64,000 bases of DNA from an uncultured Bacteroidota bacterium (GTDB lineage: Bacteria > Bacteroidota > Bacteroidia > Flavobacteriales > Flavobacteriaceae): contig CABXGL010000004.1 of NCBI GenBank assembly GCA_902511755.1, forward strand, positions 1-64,000, in the 5' to 3' direction. The position numbers were made by a program, and so were the translations under genes. The notes beneath the pieces are model-generated. The model was not told the DNA's origin and did no database searches. It saw nothing but the letters and a program-made list of their open reading frames with translations. Shown here in pieces: positions 18,784-27,425 of this stretch. The number at the start of each line of letters is the position of its first letter. The first letter of the stretch is position 1.

Positions 18784-19735
18784 TTAAACATTTGTTATAA
18801 TAATAATTCGCAGCTGCTAAATCTTCCAAAGCATGACCAACAGATTTAAAAACTGTAATTTCTTCCTTATTAATTCTTCCTGTTTTTTCACTAGAACATA
18901 ATTGAAATAAATCAGCTTTAATATCTTCTTGTTTTAATGTTTTGTTTTTCAATGGAGTCACAATATCACCACTTTCTTTTAAGGCACCTTGAAAAGTATC
19001 GACATAAACAGATGCTTTTGAAATTGTTTCATCATCTGCTTCTCGCATGTCTGTTTTATAAGAACCAACCAAATCAATATGTTGTCCTATTTTTAAATAT
19101 TTCCCTAAAACAAGTGGTGTTTTTGATAACGTAGCGCAAGAAATAATGTCAACTTCCCCTATCTTTTCTTCTATGGTTTTTATAGCCATAATTTTAAAAT
19201 TTTCATTTTTTAATGCATCACAAATAGTTATTGCTTTTTTAAAATTTCGCCCCCAAACAAACACTTCTTTTATAGGACGAACAGCAGCATGTGCTTTGAT
19301 TAAATTTGTAGACAAGGCTCCAGTTCCAATCATTAATAGAGAGGATGCATCTTTTCTTGATAAATAGGAAGATGCCAAAGCAGAAGCAGCAGCAGTTCTT
19401 TTTACAGTTAAGCTTTTGGCTTCTATAATTCCTTTAATAAACCCTTTTAAGGCATCAAAATAAATATAAACTCCATGGATGGATGGTAAATCAAATTGTC
19501 CATTTTCTGGATTTACAGTTATAACCTTTACTCCAACATTTTTATTTGGAACCCAGGCAGGCATTAAAAACAAAGTAGAGTCGGCCTGTACTTTTGGATT
19601 TGGAAAATCGTGATGATGACGCATTGGAACGATAACTTCATCAGAAGAAAAACAGTGTTTTATTTCAGAAATCAATTCCAAGAAATTGGTGTTTTCCTCA
19701 ATAAATTCAGTGCTAATTTGTTTGATTTTATTCAT
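18776..19735 (-). CDS. Ornithine cyclodeaminase/mu-crystallin family; likely delta1-pyrroline-2-carboxylate reductase
   Basis: 'FLMPAWVPNKNVGVKVITVNPENGQFDLPSIHGVYIYFD' and 'LMIGTGALSTNLIKAHAAVRPIKEVFVWGR'; overlaps the T3LHyp dehydratase start. Confidence 0.83.
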   Translation of the reverse strand: MNKIKQISTEFIEENTNFLELISEIKHCFSSDEVIVPMRHHHDFPNPKVQADSTLFLMPAWVPNKNVGVKVITVNPENGQFDLPSIHGVYIYFDALKGFIKGIIEAKSLTVKRTAAASALASSYLSRKDASSLLMIGTGALSTNLIKAHAAVRPIKEVFVWGRNFKKAITICDALKNENFKIMAIKTIEEKIGEVDIISCATLSKTPLVLGKYLKIGQHIDLVGSYKTDMREADDETISKASVYVDTFQGALKESGDIVTPLKNKTLKQEDIKADLFQLCSSEKTGRINKEEITVFKSVGHALEDLAAANYYYNKCLNE

Positions 19736-19852
19736 AGGATAAAAATACGTAAAAGGCTTGATACATTAAGCTTTTGGCTTATTTGATAAAATTACATTTG
19801 AAGATTTATCAAAAAAGTTAAATTTATACATAATGGCTATATTTATGAAATA

Positions 19853-19927
19853 AAAAAACTTCTGCTTTTATCAGCATTTGTGTTTTTGAGTTGCCAGCCT
19901 AAAAAGAAAATAGAGTTAATTTTATGA
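19853..19927 (+). pseudogene. Degraded lipoprotein signal-peptide remnant/leader
   Basis: Reading 'KKLLLLSAFVFLSCQPKKKIELIL*' has a lipobox but no in-frame ATG; the nearby ATGAAA is out of frame and hits TAA. Its stop overlaps the next ATG (ATGA). Confidence 0.45.
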
Positions 19928-21516
19928 AGTTGAATAAACAAAATGTCCCGGGAATTTTTAATGATGTCATTGGACCAATCATGCGAGGACCGTCAAGCTC
20001 ACATACAGCGGCGGCATGGCGTGCTGCGAAAACTTCTATGGATATCTTAAATGAACCTCTTAAAAAAGCTATTATTGACTTTGATAAGGATGGTGCGTGG
20101 GCGTCTAACTATAGAGAGCAAGGCACATCGCTTGGAATAGAGGGAGGGTTGTTAGGTTTAGAAATGACTGATGACCGAATGAAAAACACAGAATTAGTTG
20201 CCAATGAGCTGGGTGTTTCAATACATTATGAAATAAATTCATTTAAAACAAATCATGTAAATACGTTTCGCTTATTGTTGGAAAGTATTAATGGAAAAAA
20301 TATTCAAGTAGTGGCTATATCAATAGGTGGAGGATCCTTTGAAATTCAAAATATTGATGGTTTTGAGGTTAAAATTTGCGGAGATTTTTACGAGGTATGT
20401 CTTTTTAATAGCTCAAAAGAAACGAGTTTAGAAAATTTTAAATCTATGTTTCCACAAAGCAAATCTATTGTCGAATCATTTAGCGGCGATAGACGGCTTA
20501 TAAATATGAAGTTCTCAAAAGAAGTTTCTGACAAAACAATTAAAAAATTGAATCATATAGTAAGCTTTGATAAATTAATTATTACAAAACCGGTATTACC
20601 AATTATTGCAGGTAACGAAACGGACCTGCCATTTACTTCGGTTTCATCACTTTTAGAATTTGCCGAAAAAGAAAATCTCGATTTGGGAGCACTTGGATTG
20701 ATTTACGAACAATGCCAGAGTGGATTAGAAGATTCTGCTGTCATTAATAGAATGAAGAAACTTGTTAGCATCATAGAGAATAGTATTAAAACAGGTTTAG
20801 AAGGAACGACCTATAAAGATCGAATTTTGCCACAACAATCCCATTTAATCAATAGTGCAAAAAAACGTAATAAAATTCTACAAAATTCTATTATTAATCA
20901 AATTATAGAAAATGTATCGGCAATAATGGAATCGAAAAGTGCTATGGAAGTTGTTGTTGCAAATCCAACGGCTGGTTCTTGTGGTGTTGTAGGGGGAGTA
21001 TTAAGAGCGGTAGCAGACGATATAAATGCGACTCAAGACGAATTGATTGAAGCGTATTTTGCCACGGGAATTATTGGGGTGTATTTTGCAATGGGACCAG
21101 GGTTCTCTGCTGAGGAACATGGTTGTCAAGTTGAATGTGGAGCATCAGCAGGAATGGCAGCTGCTGGCATAGTTCAATTATTTGGAGGAACAGCTAGACA
21201 GGCCGTTGATGCAGCCTCTATGGCAATTCAAAATATGATTGGATTGGTTTGTGACCCTATAGCAGATCGCGTAGAAGCACCTTGTTTAGGAAAAAATGTC
21301 AGTGCAGCTGTAAATGCGCTTTCATCAGCAACAATGTCTTGTGCTGGCTATAATGCTCTTATTCCTCTAAATGAGGTTATAGAAACTGTTTCTTCAGTTA
21401 GCAAACAAATGCCAAGTTGTGTTAAATGTACGGGAAAGGGTGGACTTGCTATGACAAAAACTGCTTGTGCTATAAAGAAGAAAATGACATCAAAAAAAAT
21501 CATAGTTACTCCCTAA
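19924..21516 (+). CDS. sdaA: Single-chain Fe-S L-serine ammonia-lyase (SdaAB-SdaAA type)
   Basis: 'FNDVIGPIMRGPSSSHTAAAWRAA', 'NPTAGSCGVVGGVLRA', 'GLVCDPIADRVEAPCLGKN', 'MPSCVKCTGKGGLAMTKTAC'. Confidence 0.9.
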   Translation: MKLNKQNVPGIFNDVIGPIMRGPSSSHTAAAWRAAKTSMDILNEPLKKAIIDFDKDGAWASNYREQGTSLGIEGGLLGLEMTDDRMKNTELVANELGVSIHYEINSFKTNHVNTFRLLLESINGKNIQVVAISIGGGSFEIQNIDGFEVKICGDFYEVCLFNSSKETSLENFKSMFPQSKSIVESFSGDRRLINMKFSKEVSDKTIKKLNHIVSFDKLIITKPVLPIIAGNETDLPFTSVSSLLEFAEKENLDLGALGLIYEQCQSGLEDSAVINRMKKLVSIIENSIKTGLEGTTYKDRILPQQSHLINSAKKRNKILQNSIINQIIENVSAIMESKSAMEVVVANPTAGSCGVVGGVLRAVADDINATQDELIEAYFATGIIGVYFAMGPGFSAEEHGCQVECGASAGMAAAGIVQLFGGTARQAVDAASMAIQNMIGLVCDPIADRVEAPCLGKNVSAAVNALSSATMSCAGYNALIPLNEVIETVSSVSKQMPSCVKCTGKGGLAMTKTACAIKKKMTSKKIIVTP

Positions 21517-21562
21517 ATCAAACATAGATTAATGAATTAATATTATTAGAACCCTCCGAATT

Positions 21563-22462
21563 ATGACTATAGCTATTTGGATTACCCTTATTATATTATC
21601 AATATTTTTTATATACTTTCTAAGCAAAGACGTTATTAAACACCGAAAAGTTTTGGAAAATGTTAGCGTTGTGAAAACAGCTTTAATCGGGTTTGTTGTT
21701 AATTTTTTTGATGTTCTTGGTATCGGTGCTTTTGCCCCACAAACGGCATTGTTGAAATTTACAAAACAAACAGAAGACAGGATTTTACCTGGCACATTGA
21801 ATGTATCAAACACAATTCCAGTTTTAATCCAAGCCTTGATTTTTATTCAAATTGTTGAAGTAGAACCCGTTACCCTGATATCCATGTTGTTATCAGCAGC
21901 AGTAGGTGCTATTCTTGGTGCTGGAATAGTTGCAAAGTTGTCTGTAAAAAAAATTCAGTTAACCATGGGATTTGCCTTACTAGTTACTGCTTTTTTTATG
22001 TTATCCGGACAAATGAATTGGATACAAAACGGAGGAGAAGCTATTGGCTTAAATGGAGGAAAATTAGCCTTAGCAATTGGAGCAAATTTCATTCTTGGTG
22101 CTTTTATGACTGTAGGAATTGGTTTGTACGCTCCTTGTATGGCTTTAGTCTATGCTTTAGGAATGTCCCCTTTGGTAGCTTTCCCAATCATGATGGGTTC
22201 CTGTGCTTTTTTAATGCCACCAGCATCAGCAAAATTCATTAAAGAAGGTGCTTATAACAGAAAAGCTTCAGTGTCTATGGCTATCCCTGGAATTATTGCT
22301 GTTTTAATTGCTGCATTTCTAGTAAAATCATTGCCGCTCAATACACTTAGATGGGTGGTAATTGTAGTTATAATTTACACTTCTTTAGTAATGTTAAAAT
22401 CAGGCTTAAATAGTAGAAATCAAGAAATCATTCCTCAAAGTAAAATGAAACATTACATTTAG
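21563..22462 (+). CDS. TSUP (TauE/SafE) family membrane transporter
   Basis: Repeated hydrophobic segments; 'GFVVNFFDVLGIGAFAPQTALLKF' and 'GANFILGAFMTVGIGLYAPCMALVYALGM' are TSUP repeats. Confidence 0.82.
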   Translation: MTIAIWITLIILSIFFIYFLSKDVIKHRKVLENVSVVKTALIGFVVNFFDVLGIGAFAPQTALLKFTKQTEDRILPGTLNVSNTIPVLIQALIFIQIVEVEPVTLISMLLSAAVGAILGAGIVAKLSVKKIQLTMGFALLVTAFFMLSGQMNWIQNGGEAIGLNGGKLALAIGANFILGAFMTVGIGLYAPCMALVYALGMSPLVAFPIMMGSCAFLMPPASAKFIKEGAYNRKASVSMAIPGIIAVLIAAFLVKSLPLNTLRWVVIVVIIYTSLVMLKSGLNSRNQEIIPQSKMKHYI

Positions 22463-22465
22463 TGA

Positions 22466-23020
22466 TTAATTATTATCAAAATAAAAAATCAATCCTAAGA
22501 TTCCTAGGATTAATGGAGAGAGAAGAATGATTTGACAAAAAAATGACCAAAAAATAAATTCAATCCATTGTAAAATTCCCATTTCAGTATGTTGTTCTTT
22601 TTTAGTGATTTCAATTAACCTATCAAGTTCCATTTTCATAAAATCAGATTTGCTTAATCCTAAATTAATTAACCCATGATTGTTAAGTGCTTTCTTAAAA
22701 CCTTTAAATACTGATTTCGGATATATCCATAAAGTAAGACCGAATGTTAAAAAAATGAAAGTATTAATTGGAAAATATTTCCAGAAACCTGTTCCTATTT
22801 CCCAACCAGAAATAAATGCTTCACCTTTCCAAGATGTATCGCAATTATTTAAAACGTGTTCAAGGTCATGAATATGAATAACATCTTTGCGAAATTTTGG
22901 GTTAGGCAAAGTGATGTTTATAAACCAAATTTTTACTTGAAAAGTGTCATAAGCAATTCCACCATTTTTAGCTATTCCATTTTTTAAATAGAATTCATTT
23001 AATACTTTTTCTAATTTCAA
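22466..23020 (-). CDS. Coq4-like domain protein with C-terminal membrane segments
   Basis: 'HDLEHVLNNCDTSWKGE' matches the Coq4 HDxxHx(11)E motif. Confidence 0.6.
   Translation of the reverse strand: MKLEKVLNEFYLKNGIAKNGGIAYDTFQVKIWFINITLPNPKFRKDVIHIHDLEHVLNNCDTSWKGEAFISGWEIGTGFWKYFPINTFIFLTFGLTLWIYPKSVFKGFKKALNNHGLINLGLSKSDFMKMELDRLIEITKKEQHTEMGILQWIEFIFWSFFCQIILLSPLILGILGLIFYFDNN
22491..22511 (-). terminator. Intrinsic terminator-like hairpin inside the 3' coding end of the Coq4-like gene
   Basis: AATCCTA-AGATTCC-TAGGATT (7-bp perfect stem, 7-nt loop); on the minus strand it is followed by GATTTTTTATTTT. Confidence 0.5.
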
Positions 23021-23116
23021 TAATTTATTTTTTTATTTCTATTCATTTTCATACTTCAAAAAAAATAAATTATTTAAAAAAAAAAAATGATTTGGATCAT
23101 ATAATTTTCTATTGTT

Positions 23117-23551
23117 TTATTTTTTAATTGCTATAGCATTATCTATTAAATAAACTCCACTAGTAACATCATCTCTTTTTAATCTAAGAATTCCAGTAAC
23201 AGTAACTAATTCATCCATCAAAAAATCGTCATAACCTGGTTTTAACCTTAATTCTATTGCTGATTCAGGACCACCAAACCCACAAAAAAAACATTCAGCA
23301 TAAGGGTTTTCTGATAAAATAAATATACCCTCATCTGGTGAAAGAGTTAGCATGTATCCCGTAATTCTAACTTCCTTATTGTCTAAAGATTCTACAGCTT
23401 CACCGAAGTGCGCAACTTTAACATATCCATATTGATCTTTACTATATTCAGATTCATAATAAACATACCTTAATTTTAACCAATCGATTTCAATTTGAGA
23501 AAATAGACTGTTTGAAATAAGAAGAATGATAATATAAAAGAATTTATTCAT
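23117..23551 (-). CDS. Small exported protein, possibly DUF3299-like
   Basis: Signal peptide; 'VRITGYMLTLSPDEGIFILSENPYAECFFCGFGGPESAIELRL'; overlaps the ABC permease gene. Confidence 0.6.
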   Translation of the reverse strand: MNKFFYIIILLISNSLFSQIEIDWLKLRYVYYESEYSKDQYGYVKVAHFGEAVESLDNKEVRITGYMLTLSPDEGIFILSENPYAECFFCGFGGPESAIELRLKPGYDDFLMDELVTVTGILRLKRDDVTSGVYLIDNAIAIKK

Positions 23552-24731
23552 CTGCTAGAATTTTTGATATATTCATTTTGTAAACTTGAATAGCTGGGAT
23601 TAAAGACGATATCAATCCAATTAAAAAAGATAAGCCTAAAAGCCAATATTCTTCATTTAAAATTTTAATTGAATCAAGGTTGTAATTTATACTTTCATCC
23701 ATTAATGAAGATACAAACATTACGCCAAATCTGCTAAATAATAATCCAATTGCAAAACCTGCAATTGTAAGAATTAGGCTTTCAAAAATTATCATTCTAG
23801 ATAGTTGAAATCTTGAGGCACCTAAAGTTCTTATCAAAGCCATTTCATATTTTCTATCATTCATAGAATTAAATAAATTTATAAAAAGACTAAATCCAGA
23901 AACAATTATAATTAAATAGGCTAGATAGGTTAAAGTTTCAATTCCGAATCCAAAAAGTTTAAATAATCTAGAAATTTCGTATGATGGAACCGCTGCTTGT
24001 AGATTTGTGTTTTCATTGATTTGTCTAGGAAATCGAATTATATTCATTGGGCTTTTGAATTTAATCAGCATAGCAGTTATTTCTTTATTTTCATCTTCAT
24101 ATTCCTCATCATCATGAGAACTATGTATATTCCAAACACTTTCAGGTGAGGTAATTATAAGCTGATCCATAACAGAATTTGATGACTCTAATAATCCTAC
24201 AACTTTAAAACTCTTATCAGAATGGGATTGGCCTGTTTCTCTTAGTCCATGTGAGGTGATCAAATTATCTCCTAGTTTAATGTTTAATTTTTCATATACT
24301 TTTGAGCCAACTAAAACTTCGTATGGATTGTCCCATTCTTTACCTTGCTTTATTACACCCTTGTATAATTCAATTAATTTTTTTTCAGCACCTACAATTC
24401 TATACCCTTTGTAATTATCACCATAAAGTAGTTTTATGCTTGAACCAACCATTTTATTATTACTAATTTCTTCTGCTTCTTCAAGAGAAATATTACCTGT
24501 TGGAGAGTCTATGTGATAAACAGATGAAAGTATTAGTTGAAGAGGACTTCCTTTTGCCCCTACAACCATATCAATTCCTCTCAAATTATTTTCCATTTGA
24601 TCTTTTATTAATGAATTTAATTGAAGCAGTAATGATATAATTCCAATACCTAGAGCTAATAAAGCTACAGTGATTAAAGAGCTTAGCGGTTTATTGAAAA
24701 TATTTTTTATGCTTAATTTAAATATATTCAC
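23544..24731 (-). CDS. FtsX/MacB-like ABC transporter permease
   Basis: N-terminal TM with MacB-like periplasmic domain; 'MALIRTLGASRFQLSRMIIFESLILTIAGFAIGLLFSRFG' FtsX domain. Confidence 0.87.
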   Translation of the reverse strand: MNIFKLSIKNIFNKPLSSLITVALLALGIGIISLLLQLNSLIKDQMENNLRGIDMVVGAKGSPLQLILSSVYHIDSPTGNISLEEAEEISNNKMVGSSIKLLYGDNYKGYRIVGAEKKLIELYKGVIKQGKEWDNPYEVLVGSKVYEKLNIKLGDNLITSHGLRETGQSHSDKSFKVVGLLESSNSVMDQLIITSPESVWNIHSSHDDEEYEDENKEITAMLIKFKSPMNIIRFPRQINENTNLQAAVPSYEISRLFKLFGFGIETLTYLAYLIIIVSGFSLFINLFNSMNDRKYEMALIRTLGASRFQLSRMIIFESLILTIAGFAIGLLFSRFGVMFVSSLMDESINYNLDSIKILNEEYWLLGLSFLIGLISSLIPAIQVYKMNISKILADE

Positions 24732-25351
24732 AATTCGATGGATTTTTTAAAATGTTTCTTTAATCTACTATCGTGAGTAATTACTATAAGTTGAGCTCCG
24801 AAATCTGTAGCTTGTTTTTTTAAAAGTTTAATTACATTGGAGCAATTATCATCATCTAAACTGGAGGTAGGTTCATCAGCCAAAATTAATTTAGGAGAAT
24901 TTACAATAGCTAAGGCTATTGAAACTCTTTGTTTTTCTCCTTGACTTAATTGATTTGTCTTTTTGTTTAACTTATCAAAAATGTTTAAGTTTTTTAGAAT
25001 ATTTTCAATTCTTTTATTGTCTTTTTTGTTTGCTATATATTGAGCAAGTTCTAAATTTTCTTTTACAGTTAATGAATTTACAAAATGTGGTTTTTGAAAT
25101 ACAATTCCTATATTATCTCTTCTAAATATATCAAGTTGAAATGAAGAAAGTTTAGTAAGTTCTTTTCCAAACAATTCGATTGATCCTGAATTCGACTTTA
25201 GCAGACCTGATAAAAGATGTAATAATGTAGTTTTTCCAATTCCAGAATTACCAATAATTAACAAATTCTCTCCACTTTCGAGATTTATATCATGAAATTT
25301 AAAGAAAACTTGATTGTCGTAATTAAACTTAATTTCCTTGGTTTTTATCAT
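24728..25351 (-). CDS. ABC transporter ATP-binding protein
   Basis: Walker A 'GNSGIGKTTLL', signature 'LSQGEKQRV', Walker B 'LILADEPT'; ATGA overlap with permease. Confidence 0.93.
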   Translation of the reverse strand: MIKTKEIKFNYDNQVFFKFHDINLESGENLLIIGNSGIGKTTLLHLLSGLLKSNSGSIELFGKELTKLSSFQLDIFRRDNIGIVFQKPHFVNSLTVKENLELAQYIANKKDNKRIENILKNLNIFDKLNKKTNQLSQGEKQRVSIALAIVNSPKLILADEPTSSLDDDNCSNVIKLLKKQATDFGAQLIVITHDSRLKKHFKKSIEL

Positions 25352-25558
25352 GAATTTATAAGGTTCTAATTAATAATAGTAATACTAACTTTTTAGAAAA
25401 TAAATATAATGATATTAAAAATACCTAATCCAAAAATAAATTATAATAACCACCTATAAAAGATCTGTACTATTCAATAAAGTATTCTTTCTATAAGGGG
25501 AATAAGATTAACAAGTTTTAGATAATTTATGTAACTTGTTGCAATTAATAATAATATT

Positions 25559-27181
25559 ATGAAAAAAATACTTTATATCACTTTTTTATCCTTTTTTGTT
25601 ACACTTACAGCTCAAAGACCAGGAGCTACTGAAAGGCCTGGTCCAAGATTTCAAACTCCTGTCGAGGATGCCAGTAAAGACATGGTCGTAGAAAACATTA
25701 TTGATGAAGTAAATAACAGCTCTCAACTTGCAAATTTAGCTCATGAATTATTTGATGTTATTGGCCCAAGACTTGTTGGAACTCCCCAAATGAAAAACGC
25801 TCATGATTGGGCTGTAAATAAATATACAGACTGGGGAATGAGATCATACAATCATCAATGGGGTGTATGGAGAGGATGGGAGAGAGGAATTACTCATATC
25901 GATATGCTTGAGCCTAGGCTAAGGACACTGAACGGAAGACAATTAGCATGGAGTCCATCTACATCCAAAAAAGGGATAACAGCTGACGTTACGAAAGTAC
26001 CAGAAATTAATAGCAAAGAAGACTTTGATCAATGGTTAAAAACAATAAAAGGCAAATTTGTTTTGGTTAGTCAAAACCAAATTACTGGAAGACCTGATTA
26101 TCAGTGGGAAGAATACGCGACTCCTGAATCTTTTGAAAAATTAAAGAAAGATAGATCTGCTCTGAATGAAAAATGGTTTGCTAATTTTAGAAAAACTGGA
26201 TATGGATATAGAGACATAAATAAAGCATTTGAGGAGGCAGGAGCTATTGGTTTGATATCAAGTTATTGGTCTCAAGCCTTTGGAGCAAACAAAGTTTTTA
26301 GTGCAAGAACAGAAAAAATTCCAAATGTTGATGTAAACCTTGAGGATTATACCATGCTATATAGAATGGTTGAAAACGGTATCACTCCTAAGGTGAAAAT
26401 TGTTGCAACTTCAAAAGAACATGGTGAGGTCCCTACTTGGAATACAATTGCAGAAATAAAAGGTGTTGAAAAGCCTGATGAGTATGTTATTTTATCTGCT
26501 CATTTTGATTCTTGGGATGGAGGTCAGGGGACAACTGATAATGGAACCGGGACAATAGTTATGATGGAAGCAATGAGAGTTTTAAAGAAGTTTTATCCTA
26601 ATCCAAAAAGGACAATAATGGTTGGACATTGGGGTAGTGAGGAGCAGGGATTAAATGGTTCTAGAGCTTTTGTGGAGGATTATCCAACAATCGTTGAAAA
26701 TGCTCAAGCTGTTTTTAATCAAGATAATGGTACAGGTAGGGTAGTTAACATTAGTGGTCAAGGATTCCTTCATTCTTACGAATATGTTTCTGATTGGCTT
26801 TCTGCAGTTCCGCGAAATGTTACAAAGCACATCAAAACAGATTTTCCAGGAACACCTGGTGGAGGAGGGTCAGATTATGCTTCTTTTGTTGCAGCCGGTG
26901 TACCAGCATTTAGTTTAAGCTCACTTGACTGGTCATATTTTAATTACACTTGGCATACGAACCTTGATACATATGATAAGATTATTTTTGATGACTTAAA
27001 AAACAATGTTATTTTGACAGCAATACTTGCATATAAGGCTAGTGAAGATGAAGAAAAAGCTTCAAGAGAAAGACGTGTTATGCCTAAAAGTGTTCTAAAT
27101 CCAAGATCTGGTAGAATGATGAGGGCAAGAGGTTGGCCAGCAATAAGAAAACCAAATAGAGACGGGACTACTGCGAAATAA
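25559..27181 (+). CDS. Secreted M28-family zinc aminopeptidase/carboxypeptidase Q-like
   Basis: Signal peptide; 'LSAHFDSWDGGQGTTDNGTGT', 'GHWGSEEQGLNGSRAF', 'GGGGSDYASF', 'WHTNLDTYDKI'. Confidence 0.87.
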   Translation: MKKILYITFLSFFVTLTAQRPGATERPGPRFQTPVEDASKDMVVENIIDEVNNSSQLANLAHELFDVIGPRLVGTPQMKNAHDWAVNKYTDWGMRSYNHQWGVWRGWERGITHIDMLEPRLRTLNGRQLAWSPSTSKKGITADVTKVPEINSKEDFDQWLKTIKGKFVLVSQNQITGRPDYQWEEYATPESFEKLKKDRSALNEKWFANFRKTGYGYRDINKAFEEAGAIGLISSYWSQAFGANKVFSARTEKIPNVDVNLEDYTMLYRMVENGITPKVKIVATSKEHGEVPTWNTIAEIKGVEKPDEYVILSAHFDSWDGGQGTTDNGTGTIVMMEAMRVLKKFYPNPKRTIMVGHWGSEEQGLNGSRAFVEDYPTIVENAQAVFNQDNGTGRVVNISGQGFLHSYEYVSDWLSAVPRNVTKHIKTDFPGTPGGGGSDYASFVAAGVPAFSLSSLDWSYFNYTWHTNLDTYDKIIFDDLKNNVILTAILAYKASEDEEKASRERRVMPKSVLNPRSGRMMRARGWPAIRKPNRDGTTAK

Positions 27182-27262
27182 TAGGGCTGTCTTTTTTATT
27201 TAAGTAAAAAGTGTAGTAGAGTAAAAAAATAAATGTTTTCCTAAATAGGTCAAGAAGTTTTT

Positions 27263-27391
27263 TCATTTCAAAAGTTTATTTATGTTATCTATTGTGGTTT
27301 GCAAAACTATTTTATGTACTGAATCTTTAGGATTTTGAATCTCAGTATTTAACCTTTCTAATAACTCTGCAATAGTGTTTTCTTTTTTCAT
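27263..27391 (-). CDS. Small protein, 42 aa (not in supplied ORF track)
   Basis: Hand translation: MKKENTIAELLERLNTEIQNPKDSVHKIVLQTTIDNINKLLK*; lies 34 nt downstream of mnmE on the same strand. Confidence 0.4.
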   Translation of the reverse strand: MKKENTIAELLERLNTEIQNPKDSVHKIVLQTTIDNINKLLK

Positions 27392-27425
27392 TACCTAAAT
27401 ATAAGAATTATTGATTTTCAAGTAT

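Noticed and set aside
24919-25125. 68-aa antisense ORF in the ABC ATPase gene
   Set aside because: Shadow ORF opposite the Walker/signature region of a confident ATPase.
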